Positions 17,376-25,740 of a DNA stretch of 64,000 nucleotides are shown here, in pieces. Location of the stretch: the NCBI RefSeq assembly GCF_010894435.1, contig NZ_JAAIXZ010000009.1, positions 62,001 through 126,000 on the forward strand. Direction: 5' to 3'. Position 1 is the first letter of the stretch. The number at the start of each line of letters is the position of its first letter. The notes beneath the pieces were generated by a model, which saw nothing but the letters and a program-made list of their open reading frames with translations, was not told the origin of the DNA and ran no database searches. The translations under genes and the position numbers were made by a program. This DNA is from Pyxidicoccus trucidator (GTDB lineage Bacteria > Myxococcota > Myxococcia > Myxococcales > Myxococcaceae).

Positions 17376-17804
17376 ATGGCGAAACCCCAGTACTGGCTCA
17401 TCAAGAGCGAGCCTTCGGTCTACCCGTACGCCCAACTGGAGAAGGACGGGAAGACGGCGTGGACCGGAGTACGCAACTACGAGGCACGCAACAACCTCCG
17501 GGCCATGAAGCCCGGCGACCTGTGCCTCTACTACCACTCCAACGAGGGCAAGGCCGTGGTCGCCGTCGCGAAGGCGCTCACCGCCGCCGGCCCCGACCCC
17601 ACCGCGCCCGGCGAGGACTGGGCCTCCGTGGACGTGGGCCCCGTCGTCCCGCTCGCCCAGCCGGTGGACCTGGCCACCTTCAAGGCCACGGCGGCGCTGA
17701 AGGACTGCCAGTTGCTCACGCGCAGCCGCATCAGCGTGGTGCCCATCACCGCGCCGCACTTCAAGCTCATCCTGAAGATGGGGAAGACCGCGCTTCCGAA
17801 ATAG
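17376..17804 (+). CDS. EVE domain protein (DUF55, PUA-like)
   Basis: 142 residues, a single EVE domain: YWLIKSEPSVYPYAQLEKDG at the start, then WTGVRNYEARNNLRAMKPGDLCLYYHS and a closing TAPHFKLILKMG. EVE proteins resemble YTH/PUA folds and bind modified bases in nucleic acids. Bacterial stand-alone copies have no settled function. The last 38 bp overlap the 3' end of the permease gene on the other strand. Confidence 0.88.
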   Translation: MAKPQYWLIKSEPSVYPYAQLEKDGKTAWTGVRNYEARNNLRAMKPGDLCLYYHSNEGKAVVAVAKALTAAGPDPTAPGEDWASVDVGPVVPLAQPVDLATFKATAALKDCQLLTRSRISVVPITAPHFKLILKMGKTALPK

Positions 17805-19245
17805 CCGGCGGTACCGGGGGCCGAAGCAGCGTCACCTTGGGCCCCGTGAAGGTGTGCCGCTGCACCAGTCCCCAGTAGAGCCCCAGCAGCACCAGCGCGC
17901 CGGCGAAGGTGTAGCCGGCGAGCTGGTTGGGCGGCAGCACGAAGAGCACCATGATGACCGCGCACCAGACGAGCGCCACCGCGTTGACCCAGGGAGATGC
18001 CCGGCCCAGGTCCCACGGCCCCTGGTGCGCCCACGTCCCGGAGCGGCGCGCCCTCCACCCCACCCAGATGGGCAGCGCATAGGACGCATAGAGGGCCAGC
18101 GTGCTCAGCGCCACCATGGCCGCGTACGCCTGCGCCCACAGCGCCACCACGAAGGCCGCCACCACGGACACCCACACCGCCACGGAGGGGCTCTTGAAGC
18201 GCGGCGACACGTGCTTCAGCCACCGCGAGCCGGGCAGGCCGTTGTCCCGCGCGAAGGCGAACAGCATGCGTGAGTTGGACGTCACCGACGATAGCCCGCA
18301 GAACCACATGGCGCCGATGGCCACCCACACCAGCGCGCCTCCAACAGACGGGCCCAGCGCGTTCGTCAGCACGAACAGGAAGGGGTTGGGCGCGGCGGCG
18401 GCCGTGGGGAGGTCTTGAATCGCGAGCGTCACCGCGCCCAGCAACACGTAGCCCACCACCGCGCTGACGGCCACGGACAGGAAGATGCCCCAGGGCGCGT
18501 TGCGCGTCGGGTCTCTCGTCTCCTCGGAGATGTGGGCGCTGGCGTCGTAGCCGGTGAAGGTCCACTGCGCCTGGAGCAGGCCGATGAGGAAGCCGTACAT
18601 GTACCAGGAGGGGCTCTCCGCGCTGAAGCGCGTGAGGAGGAAGGACACGTCCTGCCGGGGCGCCAGCGCCGCGAGCGCGCCGATGAGCACCGCCACTCCG
18701 GCCAGGTGGTACCAGGCGGAGAAGTCATTGAGCCACGCCACCACGCGCACGCCCACGTGGTTGAGCACCGCGTGGGACACGAGGATGGCGGCGTAGAGCG
18801 GCAGCACCGCCCCGCGCTCGCGAGGCAGGCCGAGCATGTCCGCGAGGAACTCCGCCAGCCCGTAGTCGATGCCCGCGGTAATCGCGAACTGCCCCACCGT
18901 GTTGAGCCACGCGGTGAAGAAGCCCACCCGGGGCCCGCCGAGCATGGCGGCCCAGTGGTAGAGCGCGCCCGCCGTGGGGAAGGACGAGGCGAGCTGCGCG
19001 AGGCTCGCGGCCACCGCCAGCGTCATCACCGCCACCAGTGGCCAGCCCACGCCCATGACGTAGGGCCCGCCGAAGCGCAGCCCGTGGCCGTACAGCGTCA
19101 CCGCGCCGGTGAGGATGGAGATGATGGAGAAGGAGACGGCGAAGTTGGAGAAGCCGCCCATGTCGCGCAGGAGCTGCTGCGCGTACCCCAGTCGCTGGAG
19201 CTGGGCGGCGTCCTCCTCGAGCTGACGCTCACGGTCTCTGGCCAT
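17767..19245 (-). CDS. APC-family amino-acid permease
   Basis: 492 residues with about 12 membrane helices. The N-terminus reads QQLLRDMGGFSNFAVSFSII, then TLYGHGLRFGGPYVMGVGWP and SSFPTAGALYHWAAMLGGP, matching the amino acid/choline transporter branch of the APC superfamily. SAHISEETRDPTRNAPWGI is the conserved loop between helices 6 and 7. It probably imports an amino acid or amine by proton symport. The substrate cannot be read from sequence. ATG at 19245, with a weak ribosome site. Confidence 0.85.
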   Translation of the reverse strand: MARDRERQLEEDAAQLQRLGYAQQLLRDMGGFSNFAVSFSIISILTGAVTLYGHGLRFGGPYVMGVGWPLVAVMTLAVAASLAQLASSFPTAGALYHWAAMLGGPRVGFFTAWLNTVGQFAITAGIDYGLAEFLADMLGLPRERGAVLPLYAAILVSHAVLNHVGVRVVAWLNDFSAWYHLAGVAVLIGALAALAPRQDVSFLLTRFSAESPSWYMYGFLIGLLQAQWTFTGYDASAHISEETRDPTRNAPWGIFLSVAVSAVVGYVLLGAVTLAIQDLPTAAAAPNPFLFVLTNALGPSVGGALVWVAIGAMWFCGLSSVTSNSRMLFAFARDNGLPGSRWLKHVSPRFKSPSVAVWVSVVAAFVVALWAQAYAAMVALSTLALYASYALPIWVGWRARRSGTWAHQGPWDLGRASPWVNAVALVWCAVIMVLFVLPPNQLAGYTFAGALVLLGLYWGLVQRHTFTGPKVTLLRPPVPPAISEARSSPSSG

Positions 19246-19320
19246 GGCGCCAGGATACGCGGGCCCGGAGCAGTAGGCCTTGGAGGGGCAGTCACCCCGG
19301 GCCCGCGTCTGTCCGGAACG

Positions 19321-19920
19321 CTACGGCTTGCGCGGCAGCGGCATGACGCCCGGGCGCGGCTCGGCCTCCTCGCCGGGCGGGCCCCGGAGAATCTTGAGGC
19401 GCTTCTCGACGCGCATCGGCCCCATCTCCGCCTCCAGCTTCTGCCAGAGGTCCGGCCCCAGCAGCTTCTTGATCTGCACCATCAGCGTCAGCCGGTTGCG
19501 ACGCACCGCCGTCTCGGCGCGGCCCACTTCCTCGGACTGCTTGAGGATGCCGCTCTCGTCCACCGTGATCGCACGCAGCAGCCGCTCCAGCCGGAGCTGG
19601 GCGCGCTTCAGGTCCGCTTCGAGCGGAATCAGCGCCTCGTTGGACTCGAAGGTGAGGTCCTGGATGCGCTGGGCCAGCTCGCGCGGCACGCCCAGCTTCT
19701 CCACCAGGTGCGGGGGGATGCCGTAGGCGGGCGCGGGCAGCGAGCCCAGCGGCATCGCCCCGGGCCCGCCCGAGAGCATCAGCGTCCGGGTGGGGCCGCC
19801 CGGCCCGGGGCCCTGGATGAGGACGTCCTCGTCCTCCGCCTGCTCCCGGGCCAGGGCGGGCGCCGCCAGCAGCAGGGCGGCCACGGTGGTGCTCAACAGC
19901 TTCGAAACGCGTGTCTTCAT
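19321..19920 (-). CDS. Spy/CpxP-like periplasmic protein of a sigma-factor operon
   Basis: 199 residues. A signal peptide (KLLSTTVAALLLAAPALA) is followed by a Gly/Pro-rich linker. An all-helical domain (about 70-170) contains LAQRIQDLTFESNEALIPLE and later IKKLLGPDLWQKLEAEMGP. The layout resembles periplasmic heavy-metal-sensor or Spy-type chaperone proteins. It is the third gene after an ECF sigma factor and its anti-sigma factor, so it is likely a stress-responsive periplasmic component. Four bases separate it from the anti-sigma gene. Confidence 0.7.
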   Translation of the reverse strand: MKTRVSKLLSTTVAALLLAAPALAREQAEDEDVLIQGPGPGGPTRTLMLSGGPGAMPLGSLPAPAYGIPPHLVEKLGVPRELAQRIQDLTFESNEALIPLEADLKRAQLRLERLLRAITVDESGILKQSEEVGRAETAVRRNRLTLMVQIKKLLGPDLWQKLEAEMGPMRVEKRLKILRGPPGEEAEPRPGVMPLPRKP

Positions 19921-19924
19921 CGCT

Positions 19925-20539
19925 TCACTCCTGAGGATAGAGAACAGGCAGCACCGCCGTTCGGAACGGCGGCGTTTCCAGCGCGCGGGAATCGGGAGGG
20001 CGCAGCCACACGGCGAGCGTCCCGTAGGGTCGGTACGTCTCGTCGTGGACCACCAGGTCGCGGCGCGTGTAGCCGCGCACCTCGCCCATCAGGTTCATCA
20101 GGGAGCCCCGCGCGGCAACCAGCGTCGGCGCGGAGTCCTCCTCGGACTCGGAGAACGCGTCCTCGCGAGGCTCTCGCGCCAGGCCCAGCTCGGCGCGGGG
20201 CGCGGGCTCGCCCTCTATATAATGATACGGGGACGGCGCCTCCCCTTCCGGCACCGGCTCGGGAGGGCGCGGCCACAGCAGCAGGGCCGCCAGGCACAGC
20301 GACGCCACGGCTCCGGCGGCGACGCGGCGGCGGACGACGCGGCGGCGAACCTCGCCCAGCACGGCGTCGCGGGAGATGGGCGCCAGTACCGGAGGTGACG
20401 GCAGGCGCAGCGCGGAGGCGGAGGCGTGCAGCGCGGCCAGGGCCCGGCACTCCTCGCAGCCCTCCAGGTGCGCGGACAGCTCCGGCGTCCGGGACGCCTG
20501 CCCGTCCATGAGGGCGGCGGCCGCGTCGTGGCAGCTCAT
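19925..20539 (-). CDS. Anti-sigma factor with zinc-finger (zf-HC2) domain
   Basis: 204 residues. The N-terminus has the zf-HC2 signature: C3, H4, then HLEGCEEC. A single membrane helix follows at about residues 75-93 (GAVASLCLAALLLW), then a periplasmic domain. It should hold the preceding ECF sigma factor at the membrane. The ATG at 20539 overlaps the sigma-factor stop as ATGA, implying matched production. Confidence 0.82.
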   Translation of the reverse strand: MSCHDAAAALMDGQASRTPELSAHLEGCEECRALAALHASASALRLPSPPVLAPISRDAVLGEVRRRVVRRRVAAGAVASLCLAALLLWPRPPEPVPEGEAPSPYHYIEGEPAPRAELGLAREPREDAFSESEEDSAPTLVAARGSLMNLMGEVRGYTRRDLVVHDETYRPYGTLAVWLRPPDSRALETPPFRTAVLPVLYPQE

Positions 20540-21090
20540 GGGGTGTCTCCTTCCAGTACGTCGGCGGCCTTCAGCTTCTTGAGGGCGCGGTAGAGGTGGA
20601 TGCGGACGGTGCCCCGGCCGATGCGCATGGCCCCGGCGATGGCGTCCAGGTCGAGCCCCTCCAGGTAGCGGAGGGTGAAGGCGGTGGCCTGCTGCGCGGG
20701 GAGCGTCCGCAGCGCGCGGCCGAAGGTGCGCCAGCGCTCGGCCCCGGCGAAGTGCTCCTCCGGGGAGGGCTCCAGGGAGGGCCCGAAGTCCAGCGCTTCA
20801 CGCACCAGCGTCCACACCCGGCGGCGGCGCAGGTGGCCCATGGCGCGGGACACCAGGATGCTCCGCAGCCAGGCGGGCCCGGCCTTCACGTCCCTCAGCG
20901 AGTGGCGCTTCTCGTAGGCGTCCGCGAGGGTGGCCTGCACCAGATCTCTCGCTTCCTCCCCATCCCAGACCAGCCGCCGGGCGAGGCGCAGCAGCCCGCC
21001 CTGCTCCGCCTCCAGGAGCGCGTCGAAGTCCACCGCGGCCGTGGCGCGCGGCGGGCTTGTCGGCTCTTCCAGGATGGCGGTGCCCTTCAC
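20536..21090 (-). CDS. ECF RNA polymerase sigma factor
   Basis: 184 residues. Region 2 is LLRLARRLVWDGEEARDLVQATLADAYEKRHSL. Region 4 is LRTLPAQQATAFTLRYLEGL, then AIAGAMRIGRGTVRIHLYRAL. With the anti-sigma gene directly coupled, it forms a typical extracytoplasmic stress unit. The GTG at 21090 has GGGAGGT nine bases upstream. The ATG at 21108 would overlap that site. It diverges from the GNAT gene across 72 bp. Confidence 0.9.
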   Translation of the reverse strand: MKGTAILEEPTSPPRATAAVDFDALLEAEQGGLLRLARRLVWDGEEARDLVQATLADAYEKRHSLRDVKAGPAWLRSILVSRAMGHLRRRRVWTLVREALDFGPSLEPSPEEHFAGAERWRTFGRALRTLPAQQATAFTLRYLEGLDLDAIAGAMRIGRGTVRIHLYRALKKLKAADVLEGDTP

Positions 21091-21162
21091 GGTGAAACGA
21101 CCTCCCATCGACTTCCACGCGAATGAGGACGCACGGGTGGGGAAACCGGCATACTCGAAGTC

Positions 21163-21621
21163 GTGAGTGCCCCAGAAATCCGCCGGATTCCCGCGGCCGA
21201 GACTCGCGGTCTCCGCCACACCGTGCTCCGCCCCAACCAGCCGCCCGAGATGGCCGTCTACCCGGGGGACGAGGACGGGGACACCCTCCACCTGGGCGTG
21301 TACACACAGGGCCGCCTCGTGGGCGTGGCCTCCCTCTACCGGGAGCCGCCCCCGGACTCCCTCCGGGCCACCACGGCCTGGCGCCTCCGGGGCATGGCGG
21401 TGGACAAGACGCTCCAGGGCCATGGCCACGGCGCCGCCCTCCTGCGGGCCTGCATGGAGCACGCCGCCCAGCAGGGGGGCTCCCAGGTGTGGTGCAACGC
21501 CCGCACGACGGCCTCGGGCTTCTACCGCTCGCTCGGCTTCTCCCAGAAGGGGGACGCCTTCGAGCTTCCCGGCATCGGCCCCCACCACTTCATGTGGCGC
21601 ACCCTGGAGTCCTCCCGATGA
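21163..21621 (+). CDS. GNAT-family N-acetyltransferase
   Basis: 152 residues. The acetyl-CoA loop is visible as RLRGMAVDKTLQGHGHGAAL, followed by a helix and ASGFYRSLGFSQKGDAFELP, typical of GNAT enzymes. The acceptor substrate is unknown. It starts with GTG and has a poor ribosome site. Its stop overlaps the pheA start as ATGA, so it may be read as the lead gene of the aromatic amino-acid operon. Confidence 0.85.
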   Translation: MSAPEIRRIPAAETRGLRHTVLRPNQPPEMAVYPGDEDGDTLHLGVYTQGRLVGVASLYREPPPDSLRATTAWRLRGMAVDKTLQGHGHGAALLRACMEHAAQQGGSQVWCNARTTASGFYRSLGFSQKGDAFELPGIGPHHFMWRTLESSR

Positions 21622-22757
21622 GCACGATTCCCGACCTGGAGGCGGTGCGCGTCGCAATCGAGAGCATCGACGAGGAAATCCTCGATGCGCTCCGGCGGCG
21701 CATGGGCCTGGCGGACGATGTGGCGCGGGCGAAGCTGGCCGCGGCGGCGCCCTTCCGAGATCAGCGCCGCGAGGACCTGCTCCTGCGCCGCATCCGCACC
21801 CGCGCGGCGGAGCACGGGTTGGATCCGCACGAGGTGGAGCGCATCTGGCGCCTCTTCATCGACATGTCGGTGGCGCGGCAGCAGGAGCTCGTCACGCGGT
21901 TGGACACCACGCCGCTGCGCGTGGGCTACCCGGGCGTCGAGGGCTCCTACAGCCACCTGGCCGCGCGCCAGCGCTACGCGAATCGGCCGGGCGGCGTGCT
22001 GCTCACCGGCTTCGACCTGCCCCGCGAGGCCGTGGACGCCCTGCGCAAGGGTGAGCAGGACCTGGTGCTGCTGCCGATTGAGAACACCACCGCCGGCAGC
22101 ATGAACGAGACGTATGACCTGCTCGCCGATGGGGGCGTGGTCATCACCGCCGAGCTGGTGAGCCAGGTGGCCCACCGGCTGTTGGGCCTGCCGGGCGCGA
22201 AGCTGGAGGGGCTGCGCGAGGTGCTCTCCCACCCGCAGGCGCTGGCCCAGTGCGAGGCGTTCCTCCGGACCACGGTGCCCTGGGCGCGCGCGGTGCCCGA
22301 CCTGGACACCGGCGGCGCGGCGCAGAAGGTGCGCGAGCGGAATGACCCGGCGGTGGCCGCCATCGCCAGCGAGACGGCGGCGCAGCGCTTCGGATTGGAA
22401 GTGCTCGCCAGGGACTTGCAGCCCGCGTCGGACTACACGCGCTTCGTGGAGGTGGGCCGCGAGGCGACGCCGCTGGCGCCGGGCGTGCCGTGCAAGACGT
22501 CGCTCCTGATGGTGCTGGAGCACAAGCCGGGAACGCTGGGGGAGATGCTGCAGCGGCTCACCCTGCGCGGCGTCAACCTGAGCAAGATTGAGTCACGGCC
22601 GATTCCAGGCCGGCCATGGCAGTACCGCTTCTACCTGGACGTGGAGGGCCACGCCGCCTCCGCGCCGCTGATGGCGGCCCTGGAGGACATCCGTCCGCTG
22701 ACGTCGTTCCTGCGCGTGCTGGGCACCTATGCGCGCGCCGAGGGTCCTCATGGCTGA
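21618..22757 (+). CDS. pheA: Chorismate mutase/prephenate dehydratase (P-protein)
   Basis: 379 residues with three domains. Residues about 5-90 form an AroQ-type chorismate mutase (IESIDEEILDALRRRMGLAD). Residues about 95-275 are prephenate dehydratase (VGYPGVEGSYSHLAA, LPIENTTAGSMNETYDLL, catalytic YTRFVEVG). Residues about 290-375 form an ACT domain (KPGTLGEML, ESRPIPG) for phenylalanine feedback. It converts chorismate to phenylpyruvate. It overlaps the GNAT gene by 4 bp and the second dehydratase gene by 8 bp. Confidence 0.92.
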   Translation: MSTIPDLEAVRVAIESIDEEILDALRRRMGLADDVARAKLAAAAPFRDQRREDLLLRRIRTRAAEHGLDPHEVERIWRLFIDMSVARQQELVTRLDTTPLRVGYPGVEGSYSHLAARQRYANRPGGVLLTGFDLPREAVDALRKGEQDLVLLPIENTTAGSMNETYDLLADGGVVITAELVSQVAHRLLGLPGAKLEGLREVLSHPQALAQCEAFLRTTVPWARAVPDLDTGGAAQKVRERNDPAVAAIASETAAQRFGLEVLARDLQPASDYTRFVEVGREATPLAPGVPCKTSLLMVLEHKPGTLGEMLQRLTLRGVNLSKIESRPIPGRPWQYRFYLDVEGHAASAPLMAALEDIRPLTSFLRVLGTYARAEGPHG

Positions 22758-23571
22758 GCCGAAGCGCCGCATCGCCTTCCAGGGAGAGCACGGCGCCTAC
22801 GGAGAGGAAGCCGTGCGCGCGCTGCACGGCCCGCAGGTGGAGTCCGTGCCCTTCCCCACCTTCCGTGCCGTCTTCGAGGCCGTGGCGGAAGGGAGCGTGC
22901 AAGGCGGCGTGGTGCCGGTGGAGAGCACCCTCGGTGGCCCGGTGGCGGAGAACGTGGACCTGCTGCTGGAGCACGACCTCCAGATTACCGGCGAGCTGTC
23001 CCTGCGCATCCGCCACTGCCTGCTGGCCCCGCCGGGACGGACGCTGGACGGAATCGACCGCGCCATGTCCCATCCGCAGGCGCTGGCGCAGTGCGCGGGC
23101 TACCTGCGCAGGCGCGGCATCACCCCCGTGCCGGAGGCGAACACCGCCATCGCCGCGCGCCGGGTGGCCGAGGAGACGCCGCCCCGCACGGCCGCCATCG
23201 CCAGCCGCGTGGCGGGGGAGCTGTACGGGCTGGCGGTGCTGGACGTGGGCGTGGAGGACTCGCCGGACAACCACACGCGCTTCGTCACCCTGGGCCCCGC
23301 GCCCGAGCGTGCGTGGACGCGGAGGAAGACGGCGCTGGCCTTCACGGTGGAGAACACGTCCGGCGCGCTGTACCGGGTGCTGAGCGCCTTCTCGTCACGC
23401 GGCCTCAACGTGGCGCGGCTGGAGTCCCGGCCGCAGCGCCGCGCGTGGGAGTACGTGTGGTGCATGGACGTGGACGGCGCGCTGGAGGACCCACGCGTGC
23501 GCGAGGCGGTGGACGCCGCCCAGAGCGCCTGCATCACCCTGCGGGTGCTCGGCAGCTACGGCGTGGCGTGA
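22750..23571 (+). CDS. Second prephenate dehydratase with ACT domain
   Basis: 273 residues, a paralogue of the downstream two domains of the preceding PheA without chorismate mutase. The motifs are IAFQGEHGAYGEEA, VPVESTLGGPVAENVDLLLE, SHPQALAQC, the catalytic NHTRFVTLG, and an ACT domain with TSGALYRVL and ESRPQ. Both copies keep the Thr-Arg-Phe catalytic motif. It may give an isoenzyme with different feedback, or a cyclohexadienyl (arogenate) dehydratase. ATG 22750 has GAGG upstream inside pheA. Confidence 0.88.
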   Translation: MAEPKRRIAFQGEHGAYGEEAVRALHGPQVESVPFPTFRAVFEAVAEGSVQGGVVPVESTLGGPVAENVDLLLEHDLQITGELSLRIRHCLLAPPGRTLDGIDRAMSHPQALAQCAGYLRRRGITPVPEANTAIAARRVAEETPPRTAAIASRVAGELYGLAVLDVGVEDSPDNHTRFVTLGPAPERAWTRRKTALAFTVENTSGALYRVLSAFSSRGLNVARLESRPQRRAWEYVWCMDVDGALEDPRVREAVDAAQSACITLRVLGSYGVA

Positions 23572-23633
23572 GCCCCGTTGCCGGGCCCGCGCCTCAGGCG
23601 GCGGGGCAACCGCCCCTTGCTTGCCGGGAAACG

Positions 23634-23653
23634 AGCCCCGGTCTCCCGGGGCT
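23634..23653. terminator. Terminator hairpin between convergent aromatic genes
   Basis: AGCCCCGG (23634-23641) and CCGGGGCT (23646-23653) form a perfect 8-bp stem with a 4-base loop, lying 62 bp after the second dehydratase and 67 bp after the end of the facing DAHP synthase gene. There is no strong T-run. It probably serves both directions. Confidence 0.5.
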
Positions 23654-23720
23654 TCAGTCACCCGCCGGGCCTGTGCGTCTCAGGGCCCGACGGGCGTGCT
23701 GCTGTCACCTGCCGTGAGCC

Positions 23721-24839
23721 TCAGGCCCCGGCGGGCTGCAGGCCGTCGCCGTTCTTCACGCCCGCGACGTACGCCTCGCGGATGATGCGCGTGTAGTTCT
23801 GGAGCGCCGGGAGCTGCGCCATGCGCAGGGCCTGCGGGCCGTCGCACAGGGCGGCATCCGGCTGCGGGTGGAAGTCCACCAGCACCATGGACGCGCCGGC
23901 GATGAGCCCCTGGCCGATGGCGTGGAAGATGTCCGGCAGCCCGTCCGGCGGGGGCGGGGCCTGGCCAATCGCGTGCGACGGGTCCACGCACACCGGCATG
24001 CGCGTCAGCCGCCGCACCACCGGCACGTGGGCGAAGTCCACCATGTTGCGGTGCGGGTCGCCCAGGTGCGTCTTCACGCCGCGGAGGCAGAAGACAATCT
24101 TCGGGTTGCCCTCGCTCGCCACGTACTCGCAGGCGTTGAGCGACTCCTCCAACGTAATCCCCATTCCGCGCTTGAAGAGCACGGGGAAGGTGCGCTGCTG
24201 GCCGATGCTCTTGAGCAGCTCGAAGTTCTGCGCGTTGCGCGTGCCCACCTGCAGCATGACGCCGGTGGCGTTGCCCGACTTCTCCAGCGCGTCGCGAATC
24301 TCGTCGATGTGGCGCGGGTGCGTCACCTCCATCGCGATGACCTTGATGCCGTGCTTGCCGGCGGACTCGAACACCCACGGGAGGCACGCGGCGCCCAGGC
24401 CCTGGAACTCGTAGGGGTTGGTGCGCGGCTTGTACGCGCCCATGCGCGTCGTCTTGATGCCGCACTGAGCGAGCGCGGCCATCATCGTGTCCACGTTCTC
24501 GCGGTTGTCCACGGCGCACAGGCCCGCGAACAGCTGCACCGACTTCTCATCGAAGGTGATGCCGTTGTACTCGAAGCCCGAGGACGCCCGCTGCCCCTTG
24601 TGCCGGCCGATGACCCGGTACTTCTGGGACACGCGGACGACCTGGCGCACGCCCGGTATCGCCTCGAAGGGCTCGGTGGGGACCTGCGCGGTGGGGCCGA
24701 GCAGGTACACCTCGGTGACCGTGTACTCGGCGCCCTCCATGACATGCGCCCGAGGAGTCACCCCCTTGAACTGCGAGGCAACCTTGAGGACGGTGGACAC
24801 CACGGACTCAGGCGAGTCCGGCTCGAGCATGACGATCAT
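23721..24839 (-). CDS. aroF: 3-deoxy-7-phosphoheptulonate (DAHP) synthase, class I beta type
   Basis: 372 residues. An N-terminal ferredoxin-like regulatory domain (about 1-75, starting MIVMLEPDSPESVVSTVLKV) precedes the TIM barrel with KPRTNPYEFQGLG, LQVGTRNAQNFELL, VLFKRGMG, CLRGVKTH and DPSHAIGQ. It condenses PEP and erythrose-4-phosphate, the entry step to chorismate. One oddity: the usual AGPC motif near the metal-binding cysteine reads AGLC here, and GARN reads GTRN. ATG at 24839 follows GGGAG. It faces the pheA operon tail-to-tail. Confidence 0.85.
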   Translation of the reverse strand: MIVMLEPDSPESVVSTVLKVASQFKGVTPRAHVMEGAEYTVTEVYLLGPTAQVPTEPFEAIPGVRQVVRVSQKYRVIGRHKGQRASSGFEYNGITFDEKSVQLFAGLCAVDNRENVDTMMAALAQCGIKTTRMGAYKPRTNPYEFQGLGAACLPWVFESAGKHGIKVIAMEVTHPRHIDEIRDALEKSGNATGVMLQVGTRNAQNFELLKSIGQQRTFPVLFKRGMGITLEESLNACEYVASEGNPKIVFCLRGVKTHLGDPHRNMVDFAHVPVVRRLTRMPVCVDPSHAIGQAPPPPDGLPDIFHAIGQGLIAGASMVLVDFHPQPDAALCDGPQALRMAQLPALQNYTRIIREAYVAGVKNGDGLQPAGA

Positions 24840-24902
24840 TTTAGGGTTCTCCCGGGCGGCGTTGTCGTACCTACCGTGAAGAATAACGGATAAGGCCGCG
24901 CC

Positions 24903-24915
24903 GGGTGTAACACCC
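24903..24915. promoter_or_regulatory. Palindrome upstream of the DAHP synthase gene
   Basis: GGGTGT-A-ACACCC is a perfect 13-bp inverted repeat 64 bases before the ATG. On the minus strand it sits near where the -35 region of a TATTCT-type -10 (about 24880) would fall. This is a plausible repressor operator, with no factor identified. Confidence 0.4.
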
Positions 24916-25014
24916 CATGGAGCCCCGAGCGTCCACCCCCCGGGTCAGCGGTGACGGGCCTCCTTCGCGAGTCACCGTCGAGCGTGTGGGGCGCTTGCAC
25001 CCCTGCCCGCCCGC

Positions 25015-25581
25015 TCAGCCCGCGACGGGCCGGAGCCGGATGGCCAGCTGTGCGTAGTGGTCTCTCTGGGCGGTGTCCCCCAGGTGCTCCCAGACGTCCG
25101 CCAGGGCCTTGGCGGCCTCGACGTACGCGGGGGACAGCTCCAGGGCCAGCTCGAAGACGTGGCGGGCCTGCCGGAAGCGGGCCTTGTCGGGCCGGCGGGA
25201 GCCGCGCGTGAGCAGCGCGTTGCCCAGGGTGTAGACCTCCACGGCGGCGGCCTCGCGGTAACCGGGCTCCGGGTTGAGCTGGACGGCGCGCTGCATGAGC
25301 TGGGAGGCGGCCTCGGGCTCGCCCAGCTCGAGCTGGCAGAGGGCCGCGTCGCGGTGCGGGTCGGCCGCGGTGGGGTCCACGTCGATGGCCCGCTCGAAGC
25401 AGCCCAGGGCCTCCTTCCCACGGCCCAGCGCCACCAGGGCGGAGCCCTTCGCGGTGAGAGCCGGGGCGTGTTTCGGGTCCACGGCGAGCACCTTGTCGAA
25501 CGCGAGGAGCGCGGCCTCATGGTTGCCGGACATGGAGAGCTTGACGCCCTCATTGAATGCCGCGAACAGCAGCTTGGACAT
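25015..25581 (-). CDS. TPR-repeat protein
   Basis: 188 residues made of about four tetratricopeptide-like repeats: NEGVKLSMSGNHEAALLAFD, ALTAKGSALVALGRGKEALG, PHRDAALCQLELGEPEAASQ, and VFELALELSPAYVEAAKALA. There is no signal peptide, so it is probably a cytosolic scaffold or adaptor. ATG at 25581 has GGGGGAACG upstream. It lies 160 bp downstream of the caspase-like gene on the same strand and might be the last gene of that operon. Confidence 0.75.
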   Translation of the reverse strand: MSKLLFAAFNEGVKLSMSGNHEAALLAFDKVLAVDPKHAPALTAKGSALVALGRGKEALGCFERAIDVDPTAADPHRDAALCQLELGEPEAASQLMQRAVQLNPEPGYREAAAVEVYTLGNALLTRGSRRPDKARFRQARHVFELALELSPAYVEAAKALADVWEHLGDTAQRDHYAQLAIRLRPVAG

Positions 25582-25740
25582 CGTTCCCCCAGGCATGGTG
25601 ACTGGGGCCGCGCGCCGCGGCCCGGGGGAAGCCTGTCACCGCGAGGGAGGGGCTGAAAAGGCGTCCGTCACGGTGGCTTGCGTCCTGCTGATGGGAACCA
25701 TCGGTCCATCAGGCACGGCCGCGCAGTCACCGCGACGGCG

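Noticed and set aside
17376-17804. Antisense proteins across the EVE gene
   Set aside because: Frames on both strands are open because of GC bias. Only the EVE frame shows a recognisable domain.
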